Positions 1 through 8,835 of a DNA stretch of 64,000 nt are shown here, piece by piece. The notes under the pieces are model-generated. The model was not told the origin of the DNA, searched no databases, and was given only the letters and a program-made list of their open reading frames with translations. Source of the DNA: Firmicutes bacterium UBA4881 (GTDB taxonomy: Bacteria; Bacillota; DTU065); contig DHDH01000040.1 of assembly GCA_002399235.1 (NCBI GenBank), forward strand, positions 1 through 64,000, given 5' to 3'. Position numbers and translations under genes: made by a program. Position 1 is the first letter of the stretch, and each line of letters begins with the position of its first letter.

Positions 1-488
1 TTCATATTTGGAGTAGCTACCGGGATTCGCTCGCAAACTATGTTGTACTTTTTCAATGCATCCTCAAAAACCTTAGAGACAAACTGTGGTCCATTATCTG
101 TTCTAACTACTGGTATCTTGTCTTTACCAAGCAAAGTACGGCTTTTTAGCGTTTCTTCCAATTTCAAAACAATCTGCGTTGCTTTACAAGTTAGACCCAG
201 GTGATAAGCAATTACATTGCGATCAAACACATCGATTATTGAAGCTTGGAAGAAGAATCTTCCGCTGCTGTGTATGCGACAGTACTTAATATCAATTTCC
301 TATAACTCATCTGAAGCAGTTACTGTAGCTTTCTTGGCAAGTTTCCGTGGAGCTTTAGCAAAGATTTTTCGTTGAGCTCTTAAAACACCTAACTCTTTAC
401 ATAAAAGATATACTTTTTTGTGGTTAATTACTAAATGCTTATAATCTACCAAGTAAGTGGTTATTTTGTGGTAACCAGCTGCGTAGAT
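1..488 (-). pseudogene. IS3-family transposase OrfB fragment (broken)
   Basis: Read on the minus strand, this stretch encodes the helix-turn-helix and integrase-core parts of an IS3-type OrfB. A segment like GYHKITTYLV precedes VINHKKVYLL, and an rve catalytic segment reads VVRTDNGPQF near 90-120. A TAG stop interrupts the frame near 300-303, just before EIDIKYCRIHSS. The 5' part is missing: homology stops near 488, only about 50 bases from an RHS fragment. The gene runs off the left edge, so its C-terminal end cannot be judged. With a nonsense codon and no N-terminal part it is very unlikely to be active. IS3 family membership rests on motif recognition only. Confidence 0.75.
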
Positions 489-533
489 GGTAAACTAACA
501 AAGTCTAGAACCAAGTTTAGTTTGTAACCCTGG

Positions 534-1145
534 TCAATCCACTACTTCAATGCACGTTATTACGATCCAACCATAGGACGCTTCATCTCAGCTGACCCAG
601 TAAGGGAAGGGTTAAACTGGTATGTGTATTGTAACAGTAACCCTCTAATGTTTGTAGATCCGGCTGGGAGAGAGGCGCTATCAATTACTGGTATATTTGT
701 CACTCAGGTAATAGTAGCCAGTCTCGGTCTTGAAATAATGACGAAAACTGCTCAAATTGCACAAAATGTACCAACCTCAATAATGCAAATTAGCCCTGCT
801 GTATATGATTTTTCGCAAACAGTAATCGAAGAAGGACTACGTTTCTTTGCTAAAGAGAACAGGAAGCAAACCTCACTAGGTAGTAATAAATGTTCTTATG
901 CACCACAAGATCCAATGCAGGGGCCTAAACGTGGTATTAAGACATTTAAAGATCATAAAGCAGCTCTAAAAAATCTTTCCAAGAATTACGGAATTGACAA
1001 AAACAAACTATCAGATGCGTTTAACTACTTAAAACAACACTACTTTAGAGGTGGTGCTGATAATGTGCTTTTTGATGAGTTAGGTAATATTTATGATCCT
1101 AATACACTCGAATGGATTGACAATTTACTATATTGGGTTCCGTGA
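534..1145 (+). pseudogene. Orphan RHS core end plus C-terminal toxin-like tip
   Basis: The frame opens with the conserved end of the RHS-repeat core (HYFNARYYDPTIGRFIS, then NPLMFVDPAG at about 639-668) and continues into about 160 variable residues. This is the usual layout of a polymorphic toxin, where the core ends at a DPxG motif and a swappable toxic domain follows. The tip has a short hydrophobic stretch (ITGIFVTQVIVASLGL), then a charged domain ending DNVLFDELGNIYDPNTLEW. I do not recognise the toxic activity. No start codon or RHS shell precedes it: an in-frame stop lies at 525-527. It is therefore a displaced cassette or relic and not a complete gene. The next gene is a likely immunity protein. 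An internal ATG at 624 is possible but weakly supported. Confidence 0.7.
546..669 (+). repeat. RHS core-end DNA repeat, copy 1
   Basis: This is the first of three near-identical stretches of roughly 100-124 bases (546-669, 2321-2443, 2562-2659) that encode the end of the RHS core, including GRFIS, DP and GLNWYV. Copies differ mostly by point changes, plus a one-base deletion in copy 3. Such repeats are the natural exchange points for tip cassettes by homologous recombination. Confidence 0.8.
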
Positions 1146-1172
1146 AATATTTTGAGTAGGTGATTTAGTAAA

Positions 1173-1610
1173 ATGATTATTAGGCAAGATCAATATTGGT
1201 GTAATATGTATTTTTCAGTAGCTAATTTTGATGAGGATCCTAGTCAAATAACATCCTTGTTAGGAATCAGCCCTGATTCGTCCTGCCGTAAAGGTGCTAT
1301 TAGAACATTAGAAATTGATGGTGTTCGGCATTCTAATCAACATAAGACAGGAATTTGGTCAATAGATTCTAAACTACCTCAAGAAGCAAAGTTTGAGAAT
1401 CATCTACTAAAAATGCTAGAAAGATTAGAACCACTTCAAACAGGTTTAGATGAACTAGCTAGAAGGGGGTACTCGTTGAGAATGGTGTGTAGTATATACC
1501 TCGTAAAAGGCGATACTGGATTTGATATACCAAATCATCTTATTCAAAGACTAGCAAATATTGGATGTGAATTAGTGGTCTATCTTTATGATTTTGTTGA
1601 TAATGATTAA
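1173..1610 (+). CDS. DUF4279-type protein, probable immunity protein
   Basis: An intact 145-residue soluble protein lies 28 bases after the RHS tip. It has the pattern I associate with DUF4279: an early ITSLLGISPDSS segment with a following KGA, a conserved Trp (GIWSIDS) near residue 63, a helix with LEPL, and a C-terminal strand GCELVVYLYDF. DUF4279 proteins are often found beside polymorphic toxins, where they are predicted to bind and block the paired toxin. Position and size fit that role here. Its preserved frame contrasts with the decay around it. The family call is from memory of the motif pattern, and the immunity role is inferred from context. Confidence 0.6.
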   Translation: MIIRQDQYWCNMYFSVANFDEDPSQITSLLGISPDSSCRKGAIRTLEIDGVRHSNQHKTGIWSIDSKLPQEAKFENHLLKMLERLEPLQTGLDELARRGYSLRMVCSIYLVKGDTGFDIPNHLIQRLANIGCELVVYLYDFVDND

Positions 1611-1984
1611 TTGAGGGTGTATTGTTGTCTCAGTTTGAAGTTGTTTGACTACCTGTGTAAAGATCTGCTCTTATTTTACTCTGGGAATATAGAATGAGTA
1701 TCTAGTGAGCTTGGTTTTCTAGAAGAGTATGGAATCCAGTAAACCCAATTATCCTCTAAAATACTTTAACACTGCATTCTAGGATGTATTTAATTAATCT
1801 TAGCTGGAAATCTAGATAATAGATAAGCACATTGTAAGGGTTAAGTTTGGCAGCTAGCCTATACTTGATACTGTTCTCAATGAGTAAAATAGTCATAGAA
1901 TAACAAGCATTAGTAGGCCAATGAACAGGGAAGTTTGTTGGCCTAACACACTTTTAAAATGATGCCCTAGGACGAAGAATAAAA
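1611..1984. other. Non-coding gap between RHS fragments
   Basis: About 370 bases lie between the immunity gene and the second RHS relic. I see no open frame with recognisable content, no strong hairpin and no clear promoter. It is probably decayed accessory DNA. Confidence 0.4.
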
Positions 1985-2542
1985 ATTATAGAAGGCAATT
2001 TCACCTCCATAGTGCTATACGCAGGTAACGATATGGTCTATTAAGTAAAAAAAGAGGGTACAACTGAAAGGAAAACTAGGTATCTAGTACTAAAGGGCAA
2101 ATATTTAGCTAAAATGGTCGGAGTAAACTCTAACCTTAATACAAATTACTATCATACAGACCACCAGGTTCTATCCGGGCAGTATCAGAAAGCACAGGAA
2201 ACATTGTTGGTCGCTACACTTATGATCCTTTTGGAAATATAATCCAAGAACAATCTTATCGAGATGCAGAACGAATTTCGCTTTACTGGAAAAAGACTAG
2301 ATGTTACAGGATTCTACTGCTTTAATGCACGTTATTACGATCCGACGCTAGGACGCTTCATCTCACCAGACCCAGCAAGGGAAGGGTTAAACTGGTATGT
2401 GTCTTGCAACAATAATTCTTTGATGTTTGTGGATCCTGATGGAAATGACGCTGTTCCTATGGCTTTCGTGGATGCAAAGATAACTATTCCTGGTACCAAT
2501 ATTAAAGTATCAGGATTAGGACTTTGCAGGCAAAAGACTTGA
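1985..2542 (+). pseudogene. RHS core fragment, frameshifted
   Basis: Three reading frames together spell an RHS core end. First comes a stretch with KGKYLAKMVGVNSNLNTNYY and HTDH (about 2045-2162). Then, in a shifted frame, IRAVSESTGNIVGRYTYDPF, followed after a second shift by FRFTGKRLDVTGFYCFNARY and the DP motif ending VDPDGN near 2449. A TAA stop also interrupts it at 2042-2044. After DPDGN only about 28 variable residues follow before the next RHS copy begins. With at least two frameshifts and one stop it cannot make a full RHS protein. The open part at 2264-2542 is the longest uninterrupted piece. Confidence 0.75.
2321..2443 (+). repeat. RHS core-end DNA repeat, copy 2
   Basis: This is the second copy of the RHS core-end repeat. 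It is colinear with copies 1 and 3 and runs through the VDPDG codons. Confidence 0.8.
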
Positions 2543-2661
2543 CTCTACAGGACCCTACTACATCAATGCACGTTATTACGTCCAACCATAGGTCGCTTCA
2601 TCTCAGTAGACCCAGCAAGGCAAGGGTTGAACTGGTATGTATATTGTAACAATAACCCATA
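2519..2661 (+). pseudogene. Third RHS core-end fragment
   Basis: A further copy of the same core end is fused directly onto the tail of the previous one. It reads FAGKRLDSTGPYYINARYY, then after a one-base deletion PTIGRFISVDPARQGLNWYV and CNNNP. It ends abruptly before the DPxG motif, so no tip remains. Sequence 2562-2659 is clearly homologous to 546-650 and 2321-2425. Confidence 0.75.
2562..2659 (+). repeat. RHS core-end DNA repeat, copy 3
   Basis: This is the third copy. It lacks one base (tacgtcca where the others read tacgatcc) and is cut off before the DPxG codons. Upstream homology with copy 2 also extends back to about 2519. Confidence 0.75.
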
Positions 2662-2808
2662 AGAGAGACACTAGATGGGTATGATATTCTAAGTCAAAAG
2701 AATCGATTTACAAGTTATTCTTTTCACGAGCTTAACTCTCTTGATACTAGAGTCATGTATTTGTTGACCATGATTTATATGGGGAGTGTCGTAAAACTAC
2801 TTATGTAG

Positions 2809-2827
2809 GGAGCGGCGCTCCTTTTTT
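2809..2827 (+). terminator. Short intrinsic terminator
   Basis: A five-base-pair stem GGAGC/GCTCC with a three-base loop is followed by six T. It separates the decayed RHS region from the sporulation operon. The remaining bases up to about 3030 hold no gene I can see; they presumably carry the operon promoter, which I cannot place with confidence. Confidence 0.55.
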
Positions 2828-3040
2828 GTTGCTATATTAGTTGATAAAAGGTTAGCTAACTACTGGTTTTGTTCAATTAAATAATTCTTAAGAGGAAGAA
2901 AGTGCATATTCATTATATAGATAGCTAAACCTAATTGCTTTTCTTTAGCTTTAGAGTATAAAGTCTAGAACAATTAGGTATGATTGTTCTTCTAAGCTAG
3001 CGATCTTAGGAATAGATCTATTATCTGAGGGGTGATTCAG

Positions 3041-3316
3041 ATGCAGAATTTTTGGCAAATAATTCAACGTAAATTAGAATTACCCGCCGAGTTAGTTAGT
3101 AAAGAACCTAAGCTTACTTTTTTCCCAAAACAAAAAAGGATAGTAATAGAAAATCCAGGGCGTATTTTAGTTTATGAATATCAACGTATTGTCTTAGAGA
3201 TGAGCACAGCTAAGATAATAATTACTGGGAAAAGGTTACAGTTAAATGCTTTGTTACCTGATATGTTAGAGATTTATGGTGATTTAAGACAGGTTGAGGT
3301 GGCAGATAATGGCTAA
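3041..3316 (+). CDS. yqfC: Sporulation protein YqfC family
   Basis: This protein of about 91 residues is the size of YqfC, a small conserved protein of spore-formers encoded directly before yqfD and phoH. A beta-strand-rich body (RIVIENPGRILVYEYQRIVL, then ITGKRLQLNAL) matches the family pattern. A GTG at 3032 would extend it by three codons but overlaps the ribosome binding site, so the ATG at 3041, eight bases after GAGGGG, is the better start. It overlaps yqfD. The biochemical function is unknown; family members are expressed during sporulation in Bacillus. Confidence 0.85.
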   Translation: MQNFWQIIQRKLELPAELVSKEPKLTFFPKQKRIVIENPGRILVYEYQRIVLEMSTAKIIITGKRLQLNALLPDMLEIYGDLRQVEVADNG

Positions 3317-4373
3317 AACAGTTTTTATGGTTATAGGGGCCAATCTAGAAATATTTTTATCAGCGGTTAAAAACATAAAACTCTTGGAGGTTAGTCGGCA
3401 AGGCCAAGCTCTTTACGCCAAATGTAATCAGAGGGATATTGCTCAATTAAAAAAGATTGCCCAGATGCAAAACCTTGAATTTAATGTCTTAATGCAAAAC
3501 AGCCGACCAATCAAGTATCTTCTCTGGTCAATTATACTTTCGGGATTACTATTAACTGTTTTTTGGGCTACACGTTTCTGGACTTTTGTTTATGTTACTG
3601 ACGATCTAGTTTGGGCGGAAAAGATCCATAATTATTTAGGCGAAAATGGTCTGAAACCTGGATCTGTATATGGCGACTACAGCCATGTTACCGAAAAGGT
3701 ATTTAAAGCTTTCCCAGAAATAACATTTTTTGATTTGAAAAAAGATGGTATTAGATTGAAGATCGATTTTAAAACCAAGGATTTAGAAAAAGAAAAGGCG
3801 ATTGTATCAGAGATTAAAACAACTTATGGTGGCATTGTACGTTATGTAAATGTGATACTAGGGGAAAGCTTAGTAAAGCCTGGTGATGTTGTCTACCCTG
3901 GCCAAATTGTTATTCAAGGGAATCCTCAAGCAGAAGGTCAAGTTTTTGGTGAGACTGTAGTAGAGGTAAAAACAAAGGTTTTATGTGAAGAAAAGGTAAG
4001 GTTAGAAACGGGGAATAAAGAAAAAGTAATATTAATTAAATTAGGTTCTAAAGAGTATAGGTGGGGTTCTTTGCCTAATAATAGCTTATGGCGTCGAGAA
4101 GAACATAAAATAGGTTGGGCAGGGAACAGAAGGCAGTTTGTCGAAATAACTATAGTCATATACCATGAACTTAGCGATTATCTAATCAGAAGATCAAAAG
4201 AAGAAGCAGAAAAAATAGCTTTAGAGATAGCTGAAGATACCTTAAAAGAGATAGTTAAAAATAGCAAGGTTTTTGATGTTAAGACTGCTACAAATGTATT
4301 AGATGATGCAGCTGAGGTGCAGATTAAAGCAAAGATTGAAACCGATCTGACAAAAGAAAGGTCAGGTGAATAA
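3309..4373 (+). CDS. yqfD: Sporulation protein YqfD
   Basis: This membrane protein of about 354 residues has a soluble N-terminal part, one clear transmembrane helix around residues 65-90 (YLLWSIILSGLLLTVFWATR), and a long extracytoplasmic region with a PGDVVYPGQIVIQGN segment. Order, size and layout match YqfD of Bacillus and clostridia, a forespore or mother-cell membrane protein of unclear mechanism. The ATG at 3309 follows GAGGTGG and is preferred over a TTG fifteen bases upstream. It ends three bases before phoH, so the genes are probably co-transcribed. Confidence 0.88.
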   Translation: MAKTVFMVIGANLEIFLSAVKNIKLLEVSRQGQALYAKCNQRDIAQLKKIAQMQNLEFNVLMQNSRPIKYLLWSIILSGLLLTVFWATRFWTFVYVTDDLVWAEKIHNYLGENGLKPGSVYGDYSHVTEKVFKAFPEITFFDLKKDGIRLKIDFKTKDLEKEKAIVSEIKTTYGGIVRYVNVILGESLVKPGDVVYPGQIVIQGNPQAEGQVFGETVVEVKTKVLCEEKVRLETGNKEKVILIKLGSKEYRWGSLPNNSLWRREEHKIGWAGNRRQFVEITIVIYHELSDYLIRRSKEEAEKIALEIAEDTLKEIVKNSKVFDVKTATNVLDDAAEVQIKAKIETDLTKERSGE

Positions 4374-4376
4374 TAG

Positions 4377-5345
4377 TTGTCCGAACAGGTTCATAGGGTA
4401 ATATCTGTAGGGGATCTAATGTATCTAAAAACTCTCATGGGTCCAGGAGATAGCAATTGGCGTCTACTTGAGAAGAGTTTTTCTGGCAAGATGATGTACC
4501 GTGGTAGTGAAATTCATATAATTGGTGAAAAACCTGATGTAGATAATATGGTGCAAATAATTGACTCACTACTTGATATAATTACTAAACAAAATGAGTT
4601 AAGCGAACAAGAAGTTGCTTTGGCACTTAACTCTCCTAAAGAACGCTTAATTGCGGAAGAGTTTGATGCTATTCAGATCAACTCCCGTGGTAAACCTATT
4701 CGCCCTAAAACTCTCGGGCAGCTAGAATATGTAAAGGCTGTAAAGAAAAATGATATAGTGTTTGCAATTGGACCAGCTGGTACAGGAAAAACATTCTTGG
4801 CTATGGCTTTGGCGGTTGCTGCACTAAAACGTAAAGAAGTTAATCGTCTTATTCTTTGCCGACCAGCTGTAGAAGCTGGCGAAAACTTAGGATTTTTACC
4901 TGGTGATTTACAAGAAAAAGTTGACCCTTACTTAAGGCCTCTTTATGATGCGCTTTATGATATATTAGGATTTGATATCTTCCAAAGGTATATGGAAAAA
5001 GGCACTATCGAAGTTGCCCCTCTTGCTTATATGAGAGGCAGAACTTTAGATGACTCTTTTATTATCCTTGATGAAGCACAAAACACTACCAAAGAACAAA
5101 TGAAGATGTTTATTACTAGGTTGGGCTTTGGCTCAAAAATGGTGATTACCGGTGATATTACTCAGATTGATTTACCACCGGACAAGTCCTCGGGGTTAAC
5201 AACGGTAACCAATATCCTCACAGGGATAGAAGGTATCGAGTTTGTCAATCTCACTGAAAAAGATGTTGTTCGTAATCCCTTAGTTCAAAAAATAATTAGA
5301 GCTTATGAGAGATTAGAACAAAGTTTTCTCAAAAGCAGTGAGTAA
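4377..5345 (+). CDS. phoH: PhoH-family ATPase
   Basis: This 322-residue P-loop ATPase of the PhoH family has Walker A GPAGTGKT at residues 132-139, Walker B FIILDEAQN near 226-234, and a TGDITQIDLP sensor-like motif. The N-terminal 100 residues form a small KH-like domain usual in this family. PhoH proteins are predicted RNA-related ATPases and are often encoded next to ybeY, as here two genes later. The start is a TTG immediately after the yqfD stop, with AGGTGA overlapping that stop as the ribosome binding site. Despite the name there is no sign here of phosphate control. Confidence 0.93.
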   Translation: MSEQVHRVISVGDLMYLKTLMGPGDSNWRLLEKSFSGKMMYRGSEIHIIGEKPDVDNMVQIIDSLLDIITKQNELSEQEVALALNSPKERLIAEEFDAIQINSRGKPIRPKTLGQLEYVKAVKKNDIVFAIGPAGTGKTFLAMALAVAALKRKEVNRLILCRPAVEAGENLGFLPGDLQEKVDPYLRPLYDALYDILGFDIFQRYMEKGTIEVAPLAYMRGRTLDDSFIILDEAQNTTKEQMKMFITRLGFGSKMVITGDITQIDLPPDKSSGLTTVTNILTGIEGIEFVNLTEKDVVRNPLVQKIIRAYERLEQSFLKSSE

Positions 5346-5366
5346 CTGAGGAAGGAGGGATGCCGC

Positions 5367-7517
5367 ATGAAGTCAGAACCTAGCGGCAAAAAACTCAAGT
5401 TTCCTGTCCTAAAAGTAATAAAATCGAATCAAAGACTAAATGATTATTGGGATAAAGTATGGCAATATTTAAATCTTCACGAAACCAAAAGAAGGCTTTT
5501 AGGAATTGGCACTACGTTAATATTATGCTTATTATTCCTTAGTTCTTTATATGGAGAAAGGTTGAACGTCCAAACAGGGGACGTTATAAAACGAGATATT
5601 GTAGCAACTAGAGAAGTTTTAGACTACAATCGCTGGGATGAAATTCAACGCGAAGTAGAAAGAAAAGTTTCCAAAGAAGCTAGCGAAAACCCTGAGAATT
5701 ATCGAGTGGAAAAGACTTACCTTTACTCAGCTGAAGAAGACTTTCAGGAGATATTCCGCCTGATCGTGGAAAATAGAATTGACAATATAGCTAGAGCTAA
5801 AGATGTAGGATCTTTACAAAGTCTTATTCGTCAACAAACTAAACTGGAGATCCCAGCTTCGACGCTAAGAACATTAATGTTACAAGAGGATGAAGCACTC
5901 AATATATTACGGACTACAGGCTTAGGAATTATCGCTACAGTTATGGAAAAAGGGGTTTCCTCAACCAACATTACCCAAGCCCAAGAACTTGTTTCCCAAC
6001 TTTTTTTAGAGGCAGATACAGATATTGAGTTTGAGGTCTTGACGGCAACCTCCGAGGTGACCCAAGCTGTATTGCGTCCTAACCTTATTTTAGATAGCGT
6101 CAAGGTTAGAAAAATTGTTGATGATGCGATTGAAACAGCTAGAGTTGATGCTCCTAAAATTAAAAAAGGCCAGGTTATTGTTAGAGAGGGCGATGTACTT
6201 ACTGATAAGGTCATGTTAATTTTGGATGAACTAAATCTCTTGAAAAAGAGTTGGAACTGGCCTAAAGCATTAGGTATTATCGCTTTTACCATCATCATTG
6301 CTGGTGTATACTATTACTTTCTTTATATGTTTTACAAGCATTTAGAAAACAAGTATTTTGCTCTTTATAGCTTAATTGTGGTGATTATAGCTGTGTTAGG
6401 GAAGTTGCTCTCACTAATTGAGTGGCCGTATGCTATGTATTTTTTCCCTTCCTCAGCAGGCACAATGCTAATAACTGTATTAATTAATCCTATGCTGGGT
6501 GTTTTCTCAGCGCTGGCCTTTAGCTTAATGACAGCTTTATATGCTAACTTTGCCATTGCCCCGGTATTGATCAGTTTATTTGGTGCTATTGTAGGGGTTT
6601 ATTGTGTCAATGAAGCAACCCAGCGTAGCACGTTAATGCAAGCAGGGCTTTTAGTTGGCTTAAGTAACACAATTACTATGGCTGCTGTTGGCTTAGTTAT
6701 GGATAATTCTAGTTTGATTATTATGTGTTTCATTGGGTTTTTTACTGGTATAATATCAGCAATTTTAACCATTGGTGTGCTGCCTTATCTGGAAATAATT
6801 TTTAGTGTAACTTCACCAATGCGTCTTTTAGAACTATCTAATCCTAATAATCCTCTCTTAAGAAGACTCTCTTTAGAGGCACCTGGCACTTACCATCACT
6901 CAATTGTTGTTGGTAATTTAGCTGAAGCAGCAGCTGAAGCTGTAGGCGCAGATCCTCTCTTAACAAGGGTAGGAGCTCTTTACCATGATGTGGGTAAGAT
7001 TATTAGACCTTACTTCTTTGTAGAAAACCAAAGAGGTGGGGAAAATCCCCATGACAAAATGGCACCTAACCTTTCTAGGATGGTTATCCTTAACCATGTT
7101 AAGGAAGGAATTGAGTTAGCTAAAGATTATAAGATTCCTGATATAATTATTGATTTTATTGCAGAACATCATGGAAAATCAATGGTACAATATTTTTATC
7201 AAAAAGCTGTCGAACAAGATCAAAATCCTGTACTACCTGAAGATTATCGCTATCCTGGTCCTAAACCACGCTCTAAAGAGACAGCTATCTTAATGTTGGC
7301 AGATTCTTCTGAAGCGGCAGTACGTTCTTTGACTCGTCCAACCTATGATAAAGTCCAGAGTATGATCCGTAATGTAGTTAAGTCAAAACTTGATAAAGGT
7401 GAACTTGACGATTGTAACCTGACATTAAGTGAACTTGATCTAATTGCAGATACAATGAGTCGTGTAGCTGCCGGTATACATCACACACGCATTAAATACC
7501 CCGGACAGAAGATATAA
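5367..7517 (+). CDS. pgpH: 7TM-HD cyclic-di-AMP phosphodiesterase (PgpH/YqfF)
   Basis: This 716-residue membrane protein has one N-terminal transmembrane helix (about residues 42-62), an extracellular 7TMR-HDED region to about residue 300, seven transmembrane helices to about residue 490, and a cytoplasmic HD domain. The HD metal-binding residues sit in YHHSIVVGNL and ALYHDVGKI, with further His in ILNHVKEG and AEHHG. PgpH enzymes hydrolyse c-di-AMP to pApA. The matching synthase CdaA is encoded at 35706. ATG 5367 lies eight bases after GGAGGG; an earlier ATG at 5360 is out of frame. Confidence 0.93.
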   Translation: MKSEPSGKKLKFPVLKVIKSNQRLNDYWDKVWQYLNLHETKRRLLGIGTTLILCLLFLSSLYGERLNVQTGDVIKRDIVATREVLDYNRWDEIQREVERKVSKEASENPENYRVEKTYLYSAEEDFQEIFRLIVENRIDNIARAKDVGSLQSLIRQQTKLEIPASTLRTLMLQEDEALNILRTTGLGIIATVMEKGVSSTNITQAQELVSQLFLEADTDIEFEVLTATSEVTQAVLRPNLILDSVKVRKIVDDAIETARVDAPKIKKGQVIVREGDVLTDKVMLILDELNLLKKSWNWPKALGIIAFTIIIAGVYYYFLYMFYKHLENKYFALYSLIVVIIAVLGKLLSLIEWPYAMYFFPSSAGTMLITVLINPMLGVFSALAFSLMTALYANFAIAPVLISLFGAIVGVYCVNEATQRSTLMQAGLLVGLSNTITMAAVGLVMDNSSLIIMCFIGFFTGIISAILTIGVLPYLEIIFSVTSPMRLLELSNPNNPLLRRLSLEAPGTYHHSIVVGNLAEAAAEAVGADPLLTRVGALYHDVGKIIRPYFFVENQRGGENPHDKMAPNLSRMVILNHVKEGIELAKDYKIPDIIIDFIAEHHGKSMVQYFYQKAVEQDQNPVLPEDYRYPGPKPRSKETAILMLADSSEAAVRSLTRPTYDKVQSMIRNVVKSKLDKGELDDCNLTLSELDLIADTMSRVAAGIHHTRIKYPGQKI

Positions 7518-7529
7518 GGGGGTAGTGAA

Positions 7530-7997
7530 GTGGAACTATACATTGAAAATTGCCAAGATAAGCTGCCAGTTACAACTGACTTACAGGATAACCTTAAAGC
7601 AGCTTTAGATGTAGCTTCCAAGATACATGGCTTAGCTGATTATGAAATGAGCATTATTCTAGTAGATAACGATAAAATTCAGCAGATCAATCGAGAATAT
7701 AGAGATAAAGACCAAGCTACAGATGTAATATCGTTTGCCTTAAACGATGGCGGGGCTGTGGCTGAGTGGGAAGAACACGAATTAGGCGATGTTTATATCT
7801 CTTTGGAAAGAGCTAGAGAACAAGCAGAAGAATATGGTCATTCATTTATGCGCGAAGTCTGTTATTTAGCAGTACATGGCTTATTACATCTTTTAGGATT
7901 TGATCATATGACAGCAGAAGATAAAGAAGAGATGAGATCTAAGGAAGAGGAGATCATGCAAAGCATCGGACTTACACGGAATAAGGCTGGTGAGTGA
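7530..7997 (+). CDS. ybeY: Endoribonuclease / rRNA maturation factor YbeY
   Basis: This 155-residue zinc protein has the family signature HGLLHLLGFDH (H-x3-H-x5-H) near residues 116-126. YbeY acts in 16S rRNA 3'-end maturation and ribosome quality control in the cytoplasm. The GTG start follows AAGGGGG. It overlaps the next gene by a few bases, which indicates translational coupling. Confidence 0.95.
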   Translation: MELYIENCQDKLPVTTDLQDNLKAALDVASKIHGLADYEMSIILVDNDKIQQINREYRDKDQATDVISFALNDGGAVAEWEEHELGDVYISLERAREQAEEYGHSFMREVCYLAVHGLLHLLGFDHMTAEDKEEMRSKEEEIMQSIGLTRNKAGE

Positions 7998-8719
7998 TGG
8001 TGGTGCATAAAAGGCCCTCATTATACCAAAGTTTTAACTGCGCGATTCGTGGTATTTTTGATGCCGTAAAAGAAGAACGTAATATACGTATCCACCTTTT
8101 ATGTGCTATTGTTGCCATACTGTTAGGTGTTGCATTCGATTTAACCCGAGTCGAGTTAATAATTCTCTTTTTTACAATCACTTTAGTTATCGCCTTGGAA
8201 TTAGTTAATACTGCTATTGAAAGAACTATTGATATGTACACGACAGATTTTCACCCATTGGCTCGACTAGCGAAAGATATTGCAGCTGGAGCTGTCTTTA
8301 TTGCAGCAATTAATGCCTTGGTTGTGGGCTGGCTGTTGTTTGGCGAAAGGGTGATTAACTTTTCTCGGTCTTCTTTAAGAAGCTCCCTAGCTATTAATCC
8401 AGCTGATATGACCTTTATTGGCATAGCACTTAGTTTTAGTTTAGTGCTTTTGTTAAAAGGTCTTTCTGGTGCTAAATCTCCTTTAAAAGGAGGCTGGCCA
8501 TCTGGACATGCTGCTCTAGCTTTTGCTATAGCAACAGTTATCTGTGCTGAGTCTAAAAGCTTCTTACTCTCTGCTTTGGGTTTGATTTTAGCTTTTTTAG
8601 TAGCACAAAGTCGTGTTGAAGGTGACATTCATAATATTTTAGAGGTAGTTTCAGGGTCCCTTTTAGGTATTTTAGTGATGGCTTTAGTTATTTACATCAA
8701 AAATCAATGGTTAATCTAA
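7997..8719 (+). CDS. dgkA: Undecaprenol/diacylglycerol kinase fused to PAP2 phosphatase
   Basis: Two membrane enzymes share one chain of about 240 residues. Residues 1-115 are a DgkA-type kinase (AIRGIFDAVKEERN, then ELVNTAIERTID, the conserved Glu-containing active-site helix). Residues 140-240 are a PAP2 domain with KSPLKGGW, PSGH and SR-x5-H motifs (WPSGHAALAF, AQSRVEGDIHN). In Gram-positive bacteria the kinase phosphorylates undecaprenol, and PAP2 enzymes dephosphorylate undecaprenyl pyrophosphate, so both halves could serve lipid-carrier recycling for the cell envelope. The ATG at 7997 overlaps the ybeY stop; a GTG at 7994 is an alternative. Confidence 0.88.
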   Translation: MVVHKRPSLYQSFNCAIRGIFDAVKEERNIRIHLLCAIVAILLGVAFDLTRVELIILFFTITLVIALELVNTAIERTIDMYTTDFHPLARLAKDIAAGAVFIAAINALVVGWLLFGERVINFSRSSLRSSLAINPADMTFIGIALSFSLVLLLKGLSGAKSPLKGGWPSGHAALAFAIATVICAESKSFLLSALGLILAFLVAQSRVEGDIHNILEVVSGSLLGILVMALVIYIKNQWLI

Positions 8720-8835
8720 TCGTTATTTATCACATATTAGAGCCTTCGCAGATAGCTTTATTATCGATAAACTAGCTAAAATGCTAAAAATTGCTGCTAT
8801 CTTCTACTTAAAAAACCAAGAGGAAGGTGGTGGAA

